A DNA stretch of 32,876 bases, taken from the NCBI RefSeq assembly GCF_003428645.1, contig NZ_QVQH01000038.1, positions 1 through 32,876 on the forward strand, read 5' to 3'. Shown piece by piece: positions 7,551 to 14,968 of the stretch (positions within the stretch are counted from its first letter, which is position 1; each line of letters begins with the position of its first letter). This DNA is from Geodermatophilus marinus (GTDB taxonomy: Bacteria; Actinomycetota; Actinomycetes; Mycobacteriales; Geodermatophilaceae). A model generated the notes under the pieces. That model was not told the origin of the DNA. It saw only the letters and a program-made list of their open reading frames with translations, and did not search any database. The translations under genes and the position numbers were made by a program.

Positions 7551-10211
7551 TCAGCGCCGGCCGGGCGGCACCCGGCCGGTCGGCGTCGTGATGGTCAGGA
7601 CCGCCTCGGCCACGGAGGTCTCCGCACCGTCGGTGACCTGCACCTGCACCGTGCGCCGGCCGGGGGGCAGGCCGGTGCCGACGGGCACGCTCGCCCCGCT
7701 GGCGTCGTCGAAGGCGCCGTCCCCGTCGAGGTCCCAGGCGTAGCGGAGCTCGCCGCCGTCGTCGGTGGAGCCCGACGCGTCGAGCAGGACGTCGCGGCCG
7801 ACGCGGGTCGTGCACGGGCCGCCGGCGTCGGCGACCGGTGCCGCGTTCAGCTCCAGGCCGACCAGCACCGGGTCGTGGTCGGAGGAGGCGTGGGCGTCCG
7901 GCGCGTACAGCGACGGCTGGTTGACGTCGTCATAGGTGTACGCCGGCGCCTCGGCGCTGTTGACGTGCCAGATGTCGACCCCGGTGACGTCCCCGGCGAG
8001 GCCGGGCGAGGCGAAGACGTAGTCCAGCGTCCCGAACTCGCCGTCGAACGAGTAGCTGTAGCGGTCGGCCGTCGGCAGCCGCGCCGCGGTGCTCGTGTAC
8101 CCGGCGTCGGTGAGCACCTCGATCGGGTCCTCGGTCTCGTAGGCGTTGAAGTCACCCAGCAGCAGGGCGTCCTCCGCGCCGAGGCCGGCCACCAGGTCGA
8201 CCAGCGCCGCGGCCTGCCGCTCGCGCAGGTCGTCGCAGTTGCCGCCGAAGGGGTCCGGCGTGCCGCACTGCGGGTTGGTCGAGCCCTTGGACTTCAGGTG
8301 GCTGACCACGACGGTGAACTCCCGGTCGCTGCCGACCGGCGTGAAGGCCTGCACCGCCGGGGGCCGGTCGAACACCGGCCCGGGGAACTCCGGGTCGGTC
8401 GGGTTCAGCAGGGCGGGGTCGGACGGCGGGGGGCCGGCCGGGGTGACCACCGAGGCGCGGTGGACGATCGCCGTCCGGATGGCGTCGGTGCCGTACGTGC
8501 CGCCCAGGCTGTTCGGCGGGGTGAGGTCCGGCGCCGCGACCGCGGTGTAGTGGTCCGCGGGGTCGGGCTGCGCGGCGTTGAGGGCCGCCACGAGGGTGTC
8601 CAGCGCGGCGCCGCCGTCGTTGGCGATCTCGATGAGGCCGACGACGTCGGCGTCCAGCGCGGTGATCGCGCTGACCAGCTTCGCCTGCTGCCGCTCGAGC
8701 TCGGCCGGGTCGTCGGCGCCGCGGTTGTCGCCGCCGAACTCGACGAAGTAGTTGAGCACGTTGAACGAGGCGACCTGCACGTCCCCGCCGACCGGGCCGG
8801 GGGCGGCGGTGCGCGGGTTGCGCCGCTCGAAGGCAGCGGTGGTGCCGACCGCCGGCTCGACGCGGTAGGCGCCGAAGGCGAACGACAGGACCCCGGTGAC
8901 CGGCTCGGCGAGCGCGTCACCGGCCCGCGGCAGGGTCGCGCCGTCCGCACCGACGGTCCAGGGCAGCGGCGTGAGGTTCTGCCCGGAGCGTCCGTCGTCG
9001 AGCAGGACCCGGTCGGCGTCGTTGGCGGCGTCCTCGGCCGCCGAGGTCGGGATGCGCAGCAGCTCGCCGGTGGTCAGCGCCACCTCGCCGAAGCGGCCCA
9101 GGGTGTACAGGTCGGTCGCGACGAGCCCGGCCGGGACGGTGACGAGCATGCCCTCGTAGCGCTCCTGCCCGTCGACCCCGCCGGCGGGCAGCTCGAAGGG
9201 CAGCGACAGCTCCACCGGGTCCGGGAGCTCGGCGGGGCCGAGCACCTCGACCGTGCTGCCGGAGCCGAGCTGGGTCTCCGAACCGGTGTAGAGGTCCGCG
9301 CTCTCGAACTCCTCGACCGTGCCGGTCACGCGGACCCGCTGGCCGACCTCGACGGCGGGGGCGTTTCGGAAGACGCGCAGGCCCTCGCTCGTGAGGGGGT
9401 CGTCGTCCGGCTGCGTGCTCTGCACGAAGAAGCCGCCGAACTCGCCCGCGCCCTGGAAGTCGCCGACCACGACGCCCTCGACGGTCACCCGGTCGCCCGC
9501 GACCGGGCTGGCCGCACCGGCGCCCTGGACCTCGGCGATGGTCGTCACGGCCGGGTCGGGCTGCTCGGGGGCGGTGCCGCCGCTGTTCCGGGGAGCCGGC
9601 GCGGCGGTGGTGAAGTCGGCCGCGTTGTCGTCGGTGTCCTGCGCACCGTCCCCGAGCCGGAACAGCGCGGCGGCAGGCCCCGCCGCCGGGGCCGGGCTGC
9701 CCTCGGCGAAGTTCGCCGTGCCGTAGCCGAGGAGGTCGACGATGCGGCCCAGCTGTGCGTCGGAGCAGGCCGCCGAACCGCCGTTGCAGCCGAGGGACGT
9801 CGTCCCGTCGACCAGCGCGACCTTCCCGGAGCTCCCGGAGAGGTTGAGCGACCCGGTGGCGTCCGGGTCGGGCAACGGCGCGCCGGTCGACCCGCCGGCG
9901 AGCCGGACGAGGAAGCGGCCACCCGGCGGGACGGTCGCTCCGGGGAGGGCCACCGGCGCGAAGCCGCCGCTGCCGGTCGCGGAGGCGTACTGCAGCGACA
10001 GCCCGGCCGTGGAGACCGGCACCGTGCCGCGGTTGTACAGCTCGACGTAGTCGGCGGCCAGGACCGCGCCGGAGTTGCCGCCCGCGCCGTAGACCTGGCT
10101 GATCACCAGGCCGTCCGAGACGGCGGACGCGGGGGAGGCGGAGAGGGAGACGAGGAGGCCGGCGCCCAGCGTGCTGAGCAGCGCGCCGGAGGTGGTGCGG
10201 CGGAGGGTCAT
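7551..10211 (-). CDS. ExeM/NucH-family extracellular endonuclease with LTD, OB-fold, EEP and PKD domains
   Basis: This large secreted nuclease has 886 residues. The ATG at 10211 follows GAGGA and opens a Sec signal peptide (MTLRRTTSGALLSTLGAGLL..., cleaved near SASPASA). Next come a lamin-tail domain (about 34-165: VISQVYGAGGNSG, ADYVELYNRG, LQYAS, GRFLVRL), an OB-fold YhcR-like domain (about 222-320: TIAEVQGAGAASPVAGDRVTVEG, 'GGFFVQ', 'GLRVF', 'VGQRVRVTGTV'), and an endonuclease/exonuclease/phosphatase domain (about 475-782: ASFNVLNYF, VVGLIEIAN, VVVSHLKSKG, LLLGDFNAYE near 687, TLDYVF, SSDHDPVLVGL). A C-terminal PKD-like domain (about 790-875) follows. It would degrade extracellular DNA for phosphate or nucleoside uptake or biofilm turnover. 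There is no LPXTG anchor, so it is probably released. Confidence 0.92.
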   Translation of the reverse strand: MTLRRTTSGALLSTLGAGLLVSLSASPASAVSDGLVISQVYGAGGNSGAVLAADYVELYNRGTVPVSTAGLSLQYASATGSGGFAPVALPGATVPPGGRFLVRLAGGSTGAPLPDPDATGSLNLSGSSGKVALVDGTTSLGCNGGSAACSDAQLGRIVDLLGYGTANFAEGSPAPAAGPAAALFRLGDGAQDTDDNAADFTTAAPAPRNSGGTAPEQPDPAVTTIAEVQGAGAASPVAGDRVTVEGVVVGDFQGAGEFGGFFVQSTQPDDDPLTSEGLRVFRNAPAVEVGQRVRVTGTVEEFESADLYTGSETQLGSGSTVEVLGPAELPDPVELSLPFELPAGGVDGQERYEGMLVTVPAGLVATDLYTLGRFGEVALTTGELLRIPTSAAEDAANDADRVLLDDGRSGQNLTPLPWTVGADGATLPRAGDALAEPVTGVLSFAFGAYRVEPAVGTTAAFERRNPRTAAPGPVGGDVQVASFNVLNYFVEFGGDNRGADDPAELERQQAKLVSAITALDADVVGLIEIANDGGAALDTLVAALNAAQPDPADHYTAVAAPDLTPPNSLGGTYGTDAIRTAIVHRASVVTPAGPPPSDPALLNPTDPEFPGPVFDRPPAVQAFTPVGSDREFTVVVSHLKSKGSTNPQCGTPDPFGGNCDDLRERQAAALVDLVAGLGAEDALLLGDFNAYETEDPIEVLTDAGYTSTAARLPTADRYSYSFDGEFGTLDYVFASPGLAGDVTGVDIWHVNSAEAPAYTYDDVNQPSLYAPDAHASSDHDPVLVGLELNAAPVADAGGPCTTRVGRDVLLDASGSTDDGGELRYAWDLDGDGAFDDASGASVPVGTGLPPGRRTVQVQVTDGAETSVAEAVLTITTPTGRVPPGRR

Positions 10212-10675
10212 CGAGGTCCTCGGTCCGGAGGGGAGGGGCGTCGGGACGACGCGGGTCGCCCGGGCGGGCGGACCCGCGGGACGCCCGGTGGTTCCAGGGA
10301 GCCGCTCACGACGGACTGTGTATCCATTGATGACGGTGAGCAACCCCGGTGGTCACCAGACCCGAGGCCGGGAGCCGTGGTCCAGACACCCGACATGACC
10401 ACGAAGTGGCCTGTTGGTTACCGTGGGTGAGCCTGAACGCTCGCCCTCCCTGGGGGCGCCGCTCGACCCGGTGTGCCGTCACGGCGAGCTCGCGGCGCGA
10501 CGTGGTGGCGGGACCGCGCCAGGGCGATCGGCTCGGCCAGGGCAGCACTGAGCCGGCCGCGGACACGCTCCGACCGGGTGAGCCGACCGCCGCGAGCTGA
10601 CCTCGCCCGGTCGTCGTCCACCTGCTGCGGCCGTGAACCCCTCGGGTCAGGCGTCGCGGACGCGAGCCTCGCGGG
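10212..10675. other. Intergenic region upstream of the nuclease gene
   Basis: These 464 bp hold the nuclease promoter region on the minus strand and the 3' flank of the DUF1059 gene. A hairpin with arms GGGTGAGC and GCTCGCCC (10425-10446, one G-U pair, 6-nt loop) is visible. A less GC-rich stretch at 10300-10430 probably holds the promoter, but no -35/-10 pair can be set with confidence. No gene is seen. Confidence 0.4.
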
Positions 10676-10690
10676 TCAGGCGTCGCGGAC
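10643..10690. repeat. 19-bp direct duplication over the DUF1059 stop codon
   Basis: The 19-bp sequence cgggtcaggcgtcgcggac occurs at 10643-10661 and again at 10672-10690 (period 29 bp). The second copy contains the stop codon and last codons of the DUF1059 gene. A tandem duplication of the gene's 3' end is the simplest explanation. Confidence 0.7.
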
Positions 10691-10846
10691 CAGGGTGCGG
10701 AGCTGTGCCGCCCGATCCGGGGTCACCTCGATGCCGTGGACCTGCTTCGCATGGGGCCCGGCCTGGTCGAGCAGGTCGTCCACGGTCTCGCCGCGCAGCA
10801 CGGTGTCGCAGTCGAAACCGGCATCCCGGCAGCTGAGCTCCTTCAC
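10676..10846 (-). CDS. DUF1059 domain small protein
   Basis: This 56-residue protein opens MKELSCRDAGFDCDTVLRGE (GTG start). DUF1059 proteins share 'K.L.CRD.G.DC..V..G.T..E(L)...A..HA...HG', and all of these marks are present, including the paired cysteines (C-R-D-x-G-x-D-C) and the 'HAKQVHGIE' helix. The Cys and His residues suggest metal or redox binding, but the function is unknown. The GTG at 10846 has a strong AGGAGG site 5-6 nt upstream, which decides the start over longer open frames. It is divergent from the LURP-one-like gene. Confidence 0.85.
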   Translation of the reverse strand: MKELSCRDAGFDCDTVLRGETVDDLLDQAGPHAKQVHGIEVTPDRAAQLRTLVRDA

Positions 10847-10964
10847 GGCGACCTCCTCTGCTCGGCCCGGGCGCAAGCCGGGCTCCCGCGCGGGACAGCC
10901 TGCCGCAGCCTCGGGCCGGTGCGCCAGGATGGGGTGCACGCAGTGGTTCCCTGTTGGAGGTGCG

Positions 10965-11579
10965 ATGAGCGTCCCCGGCCAGCCGACGGCCGCGATGGTG
11001 GTGCCCGCCTTCTCCATCCGGCAGCGGGTCACCGTGATGGTGAACCGGTACGAGATCCGGGCCACCGCCCCCGACGGCAGCGAGGGGCAGCTGCTCGCGT
11101 TCGCCGAGCAGAAGCGGATGAAGCTGAAGGAGCAGGTCGACTTCTTCACCGACGAGTCCAAGACCCGGCGGGTGTTCTCGTTCAAGGCCCGGCAACGGCT
11201 CGACGTCCGGGCCGACCACGACGTCCTCGACGAGAACGGGGCCGTGCTGGGCACCTTCCGCAAGGCCTTCGGGGCCAGCCTGCTGCGCTCGACGTGGCAC
11301 CTCTCGGTCCCCGGGCTGGAGGCCACCGGCCGCGAGCGCCGCCAGTCCATCGCTCTCCTGCGGCGGGTGTGGGACGTCCTGCCGGTCGTCGGCGACGTCT
11401 GGATCCCGTTCGTCTTCCACTTCGACTTCGTGGACACCGCCACCGGCGCCACGGTGCTGGTGAGCGAGCGGCGCAAGGCGGTCCGCGATCGCTACCAGGT
11501 CACCGTGCCCGACCCCCGGCTCGACTTCCGGGTCGCGGCCAGCATGGCGGTCGCCCTGGACGCCCTGCAGAGCCGCTGA
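10965..11579 (+). CDS. LURP-one-related (tubby-like fold) protein
   Basis: This 204-residue protein has no signal peptide. After a short N-terminal tail it shows the beta-barrel pattern of the LURP-one-related/DUF567 family: 'RQRVTVMVNRYEIRA' and 'QLLAFAEQKRMKLKEQVDFFTDESK', then 'VFSFKARQRLDVRADHDVLDENGAVLGTFRK', 'STWHLS', and a C-terminal helix 'MAVALDALQSR' that would fill the barrel. In actinobacteria these are cytosolic or membrane-associated proteins of unknown role; the fold is shared with phospholipid scramblases. The ATG at 10965 follows TGGAGG by 4 nt. The convergent HNH frame overlaps its 3' end by 80 bp, only because that gene is frameshifted. Confidence 0.75.
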   Translation: MSVPGQPTAAMVVPAFSIRQRVTVMVNRYEIRATAPDGSEGQLLAFAEQKRMKLKEQVDFFTDESKTRRVFSFKARQRLDVRADHDVLDENGAVLGTFRKAFGASLLRSTWHLSVPGLEATGRERRQSIALLRRVWDVLPVVGDVWIPFVFHFDFVDTATGATVLVSERRKAVRDRYQVTVPDPRLDFRVAASMAVALDALQSR

Positions 11580-12972
11580 CCTCCGGTCGGAGCCGCCCTC
11601 CGGCGTGAGGACGGCCCCCTGCCGGGCAGGTCTCGCTGCCGGGCACGCCGAGTGCCCGGCGCACGGGTGGGTGCGCCGGGTCGGCGGGTCTGCGGTTGTG
11701 GCCCCGGCTCTGGCTGGGCCGGGTGGGTTCAGGCGGCCAGGGGTTGGGGGATGCGGATCTCGGTGCCGTCGGGGCGCCAGGTGCACCAGGCGCCGTCGGG
11801 TTGCCGTTCGACCCGGAAGCCGTGGTGGACACAAGGTGCGAGTGCCGCTCGCACAGCAGCGCCGAGTTGGCGAGGCTGGTCTCGCCGCCGAAGGCCCATG
11901 CGAGCAGGTGGTGCACGTCGCACCAGTGGGTCGGGGCTCCGCAGCCGGTGAACACGCAGCCCCGGTCGCGCCGCTCCACCGCCCGGCGCAGGTGCGGGGG
12001 CACCACGCGGTGGGTGCGCCCGACGTCCAGCGGTGCCCCGTCGGGGCCCAGCACGATGCGGGTGACCACCCCGTCGCAGGCCAGCCAGCGGGCCCGGGCG
12101 GCGGAGATCGTGGCGCCGAAGCCCAGCTCGGCCGCGCCCGGGCCGGTGCCGGGGTCGACCAGGTCGGCGGCGCCGAGGACGACGGCCACGTGCGGCTTGA
12201 CGGTGCGCAGGGTGGGCATCTGTCCGCCGGCGAGCTGGAGATCGCAGAGCTGGACGAGGGCGTCGGCCTGCGCCTGGGGGCGGGTGCGCTCGTCGCCGGC
12301 GCACCGCCCGGCCTGCAGGAGGCTCTCCAGGGCAGCCTGCAGCCTCTCCCCGCCGGCGGCGTCCAGGTCGAACCGGCCGGTGAGCGAGCCGTCGGCGTGC
12401 CGGACCCAGGCCAGGCGGCGGCCCTCGGTGGGGTCGGGTTCGGGGCCGTCGGGGTCCAGGCCGGCCAGGTAGTGCCGCACCACCTGCACGAGGTCGGCGT
12501 GCGGGCGGGCGGCGGCGACGCCGGTGAGCAGCCGGTCGACCTCGGCCAGGTCGACGCCGGCGGCCGCGGCGGCGGCCAGGTTCTTGTCGGCGGCCACCGG
12601 CGCCACCGTCGCGACGGCCTCGGCCGACACCGCCCCGGCGGCGTGCGCGGCGGCCAGGGCGGGCAGGGCCTCCAGGGCCCGCCCGTTGCGCACGGTCGCC
12701 GCCGCGGCCGCGGCGCTCAGCCGCCCGTGCCCGCGCAGCCAGCCGGCCATGGTCTTCAGCCCGTCGAACTCGGGTGCGCCGGCCAGCTCGCAGGCGCGCA
12801 CGGTGCGGGCGACCTCGGCGGCGATCCGGTGCTGGGCGACCAGCAGCCCGCCCAGGCGTTCCAGCAGCTCCGGGCCGAACGCCGAGGCCAGCTCGGCGCC
12901 GGCCAGGTCGTCGATCGCGCTCGACAGCTGCTCCACCGCCGGGTCACCTCCCACTCCCATCGTCTCGAACAC
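11500..12972 (-). CDS. DUF222 / HNH endonuclease (13E12-repeat family), frameshifted near its 3' end
   Basis: The frame encodes 490 residues: a DUF222 domain (about 20-300) and an HNH nuclease domain (about 330-375) with 'RDRGCVFTGCGAPTHWCDVHHLLAWAFGGETSLANSALLCERH' (seen in parts), holding the Cys pair and the His-His, Asn and His residues. After ALLCERH the family ending (VHHGFRVERQPDG, then TWRPDGTEIR, PLAA) continues in another minus-strand frame and stops at 11729. A base is therefore lost between about 11830 and 11845. The present frame instead runs on as Pro/Gly/Arg-rich sequence to 11500, overlapping the convergent gene. The catalytic residues precede the shift, so activity may survive. 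The GTG at 12972 lies under an SOS box; mycobacterial 13E12-family genes are known LexA targets. Confidence 0.85.
   Translation of the reverse strand: MFETMGVGGDPAVEQLSSAIDDLAGAELASAFGPELLERLGGLLVAQHRIAAEVARTVRACELAGAPEFDGLKTMAGWLRGHGRLSAAAAAATVRNGRALEALPALAAAHAAGAVSAEAVATVAPVAADKNLAAAAAAGVDLAEVDRLLTGVAAARPHADLVQVVRHYLAGLDPDGPEPDPTEGRRLAWVRHADGSLTGRFDLDAAGGERLQAALESLLQAGRCAGDERTRPQAQADALVQLCDLQLAGGQMPTLRTVKPHVAVVLGAADLVDPGTGPGAAELGFGATISAARARWLACDGVVTRIVLGPDGAPLDVGRTHRVVPPHLRRAVERRDRGCVFTGCGAPTHWCDVHHLLAWAFGGETSLANSALLCERHSHLVSTTASGSNGNPTAPGAPGAPTAPRSASPNPWPPEPTRPSQSRGHNRRPADPAHPPVRRALGVPGSETCPAGGRPHAGGRLRPEVSGSAGRPGRPPCWPRPGSRAGGRAR
11638..11660. terminator. Hairpin between convergent genes
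   Basis: Arms GCCGGGCA (11638-11645) and TGCCCGGC (11653-11660) form an 8-bp perfect stem with a 7-nt loop, between the LURP-one-like gene and the natural end (11729) of the HNH gene. This is a plausible bidirectional terminator. No U-tract follows. Confidence 0.5.
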
Positions 12973-12980
12973 GTGTACGA
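12965..12980 (-). promoter_or_regulatory. LexA (SOS) box overlapping the start of the HNH gene
   Basis: The plus strand reads TCGAACACGTGTACGA. The actinobacterial SOS box is TCGAAC-N4-GTTCGA, so a single base differs. It overlaps the GTG start (12970-12972). A -10-like TAGCAT (12982-12987, minus strand) lies 9 nt upstream of the GTG, so LexA would sit on the transcription start. Confidence 0.75.
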
Positions 12981-12987
12981 ATGCTAG

Positions 12988-13174
12988 CGCCGAACGGCGC
13001 CCACTGCACCGTGAATCCCCAGGTCAGCGCGCAGTCCACATGTCGATAGAGCGTCTTGACAGGTAGGCGGGGTCGATGCTCGGGAGGGAAGGGCAGCTGC
13101 GGTCGGCACAGACCTGCGTGCCCGCCAGCGCGCCCCGGAGGTCGGTGAGAGGGCCCAGCCGGCGGAGCGTGCGA
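12988..13174. other. Intergenic region between the SOS-controlled gene and the tandem repeat
   Basis: No gene is seen. A TTGACA hexamer at 13056-13061 on the plus strand has no convincing -10 at the right distance. The stretch is probably the upstream flank of the HNH promoter. Together with the repeat array and the regulator's 3' flank it makes about 320 bp without a gene. Confidence 0.4.
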
Positions 13175-13288
13175 GGTCAGCGGGGTCGGCCCGACGGTCA
13201 GCGGGGTCGGCCCGACGGTCAGCGGGGTCGGCCCGACGGTCAGCGGGGTCGGCCCGACGGTCAGCGGGGTCGGCCCGACGGTCAGCGG
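13175..13288. repeat. Tandem array of a 21-bp unit (5 full copies plus a partial)
   Basis: A 21-bp unit starting ggtcagcggggtcggcccga repeats at 13175, 13196, 13217, 13238 and 13259, with a 9-bp sixth copy to 13288. Copies are identical. Each contains the inverted repeat GTCGG-C-CCGAC. On the minus strand a 7-residue TVGPTPL repeat could be read, but no gene is supported there. It sits 15 bp beyond the stop codon of the regulator gene. Confidence 0.95.
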
Positions 13289-13302
13289 AGTGCGGTGCGA
13301 GG

Positions 13303-14757
13303 TCAGCCGGCGCCCTCGCGCGGCAGCACGATCCGGTACTGCGCGATCTTCCGGTAGAGCGTCGCCCGGCCGATCCCGAGTTCCTCGGCGGCGCGGGTCA
13401 CCGTCGTACCCGGAGCGGTGAGGCAGCGGACGATCTCGTCGCGTTCCAGCCGCTCCAGGCGGGTCAGCGGCCGCCCGCCCCCCTCGAACACCTCCGGCGC
13501 CAGGTGGTGCAGGTCCACGAGGTCGGTCCGCGCGACGGCGCCGCGCACGACCCGGCGCAGCTGCCGGACGTTGCCCGGCCACCCGTAGCCGGTCAGCACG
13601 GTCGCCGCTCGCGGGGCGAACGCCACCTCGCGGCGCCGCTCCTGGGCGGCCAGCGCCCGGGCCAGCGGCAGGACGTCCTCGGCCCGGTTCCGCAGGGCCG
13701 GCACCTCGACCACGGTGTCCACCAGCGGGGCGAGCGGCTCCGGCAGGGCGCCGAACTCGGCCGCGGTCAGGACGAGCGGGGTCGGGCCGTGCCGTCGCAC
13801 GGCGGCCAGGGCGGTGGCGAGCTCACCCGCGGCCCACGCGGGCAGGTGCGCGGTGCCGGAGACGACCACGCAGACGTCGTCGGCCCGCAACTCGGGCGTC
13901 CACAGCTCGAGCCAGGCCGCGACGTCCCCGCCCTCGGGGGCCCGCGCGTGCAGGATCCGGGACCGCGGTGCGGCCCGCCGCCGTCCGCGCGCCGCGAGCG
14001 TGGCCTTCCCCGAGCCGTCCTCGCCGAGGACGGCGAGCACCCGCCCGGCGGCCGTCGCCCGCGCCGCCTCGTCGACCGCGGCGCGCCAGGCCGCGGAGAC
14101 GCAGGGGTCGGCGGCCTCGGTGGCCTGGTGCCCGACGACGTGGAAGACCTCCCCGCGCGGCGCCGGCCGCACCGTCCGGCCGGTGGCGCGGACCGCCATC
14201 AGCGCGCTGGTGGCCCCCGCCGCCGTCTGGGCCAGCGCCAGCAGCAGCTCCGACGAGCTGTCCGACCAGGTGGTCAGGTTGATCGTGCCGGCCAGGTCGG
14301 CGGTGACCGGGTCGAGCACCGGGGCGGCGGCGCAGGTGTAGCCGCGCAGCCCCGTCACGTAGTGCTCGTCGGCCCGCACCAGGGACGGCGCCCGGTCGGC
14401 CAGCGAGAGGCCGAGCCCGTTGGTGCCGGCGTTGCGCTCGGCGTAGGAGAACCCGGGCGCGAGGTGCACCCGGTCGAGCGAGCGCTGGATGCCGGCGTCG
14501 TTGCACAGCCGGGCCAGCACCACGCCGAAGCGGTCGGCGACCATGAGCGAGACCGGCTCGTTGGGGATGGTGGCCTGCAGGCCGGTGAGGACCTCGCGGG
14601 CGCACTCGTGCAGCAGCGAGCCGGTGTCGAGCTCGCCGGTGAAGACGGGGGCGACCTCCTCGGGGGAGACCCCGTACCCCTCGCTGCGCCGCCAGGAGGC
14701 CCGCAGCCGGGGGGCGGCCAGCCCGGCGCGCGGTGCGGGATCCCGTTCGTCGACCAC
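13303..14757 (-). CDS. AcoR/MimR-type GAF-Fis transcriptional activator
   Basis: This 484-residue regulator has an N-terminal 'LRASWRRSEGYGVSPE' helix, a GAF sensor domain (about 60-200: VSLMVADRFGVVLARL, SYAERNAGTNGLGLSL, PSLVRADEHYVTGLRGYTCAAAPV, TADLAGTINLT), a degenerate AAA+ domain (about 240-430: GEDGSGKAT, PALRNRAEDVLPLARAL, YGWPGNVRQLRRVV) and a Fis-type helix-turn-helix (about 440-480: LERDEIVRCL, VTRAAEELGIGRATLYRKI). The Walker A Ser/Thr is Ala, and no GAFTGA loop is visible, so it cannot be a classic sigma-54 activator. Such truncated forms control alkane and ketone catabolism in actinobacteria. The GTG at 14757 has GGAGGT 8 nt upstream. It is divergent from the amidohydrolase operon and very likely controls it. 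Confidence 0.85.
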   Translation of the reverse strand: MVDERDPAPRAGLAAPRLRASWRRSEGYGVSPEEVAPVFTGELDTGSLLHECAREVLTGLQATIPNEPVSLMVADRFGVVLARLCNDAGIQRSLDRVHLAPGFSYAERNAGTNGLGLSLADRAPSLVRADEHYVTGLRGYTCAAAPVLDPVTADLAGTINLTTWSDSSSELLLALAQTAAGATSALMAVRATGRTVRPAPRGEVFHVVGHQATEAADPCVSAAWRAAVDEAARATAAGRVLAVLGEDGSGKATLAARGRRRAAPRSRILHARAPEGGDVAAWLELWTPELRADDVCVVVSGTAHLPAWAAGELATALAAVRRHGPTPLVLTAAEFGALPEPLAPLVDTVVEVPALRNRAEDVLPLARALAAQERRREVAFAPRAATVLTGYGWPGNVRQLRRVVRGAVARTDLVDLHHLAPEVFEGGGRPLTRLERLERDEIVRCLTAPGTTVTRAAEELGIGRATLYRKIAQYRIVLPREGAG

Positions 14758-14808
14758 GGCGGTGCACCTCCGGCTGGGCGCGGCTGCTGACCCGAGGCTA
14801 CGACGGTC

Positions 14809-14822
14809 GTGACCGGCGTCAC
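14809..14822. promoter_or_regulatory. CRP-like palindrome 1 in the divergent promoter region
   Basis: GTGACCGGCGTCAC fits GTGA-N6-TCAC, the core of CRP/GlxR-family sites. It lies 52 bp upstream of the regulator's start codon. It is nearly identical to the second site at 14901. Confidence 0.55.
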
Positions 14823-14832
14823 GGCGTCGGGC

Positions 14833-14847
14833 GTCCCAAAGTGAGAC
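14833..14847. promoter_or_regulatory. Candidate activator operator (interrupted palindrome)
   Basis: GTCCCA-AAG-TGAGAC is an inverted repeat with one mismatch, placed in the middle of the divergent region. Fis-type AcoR-like activators bind palindromes of this kind upstream of their target operons. The link to the neighbouring regulator is an inference from position and symmetry. Confidence 0.45.
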
Positions 14848-14900
14848 ACCGGCCACCTTCTGTGCCCTGTGCGACCTCCCTAGCGTCGGTGCCCACCAGG

Positions 14901-14914
14901 GTGACCGCCGTCAC
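14901..14914. promoter_or_regulatory. CRP-like palindrome 2 in the divergent promoter region
   Basis: GTGACCGCCGTCAC also fits GTGA-N6-TCAC and differs from the site at 14809 by one base. It lies 54 bp before the amidohydrolase start codon, almost the mirror position of the first site relative to the other gene. A possible -10 (TAGCGT, 14881-14886) lies just upstream, so the site may act as a roadblock or repress. Confidence 0.55.
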
Positions 14915-14968
14915 GTCGAGGCGGCTGCCACACCGAGTCGGCTACCGCTCCGAAACGAGGAGGCCACC

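Noticed and set aside
10300..10360. Pho box upstream of the extracellular nuclease
   Set aside because: GTTGCTCACCGTCATC has only a loose resemblance to GTTCACC direct repeats; the spacing and second unit do not fit.
7491..10430. 979-residue open frame on the plus strand
   Set aside because: Antisense shadow of the ExeM-type nuclease, caused by high GC at third positions.
13175..13288. CRISPR-like array
   Set aside because: The 21-bp copies are directly abutting with no unique spacers, and no cas genes are nearby.
12944..13582. Minus-strand frame with TVGPTPL repeats
   Set aside because: It overlaps the Fis domain of the regulator in another frame; the heptapeptide repeat only reflects the 21-bp DNA repeat.
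14851..14880. Possible sigma-54 promoter (TGTGCCCTGTGCGA) before the amidohydrolase gene
   Set aside because: Actinobacteria lack sigma-54, the GG/GC spacing does not fit well, and the neighbouring regulator lacks the GAFTGA loop.
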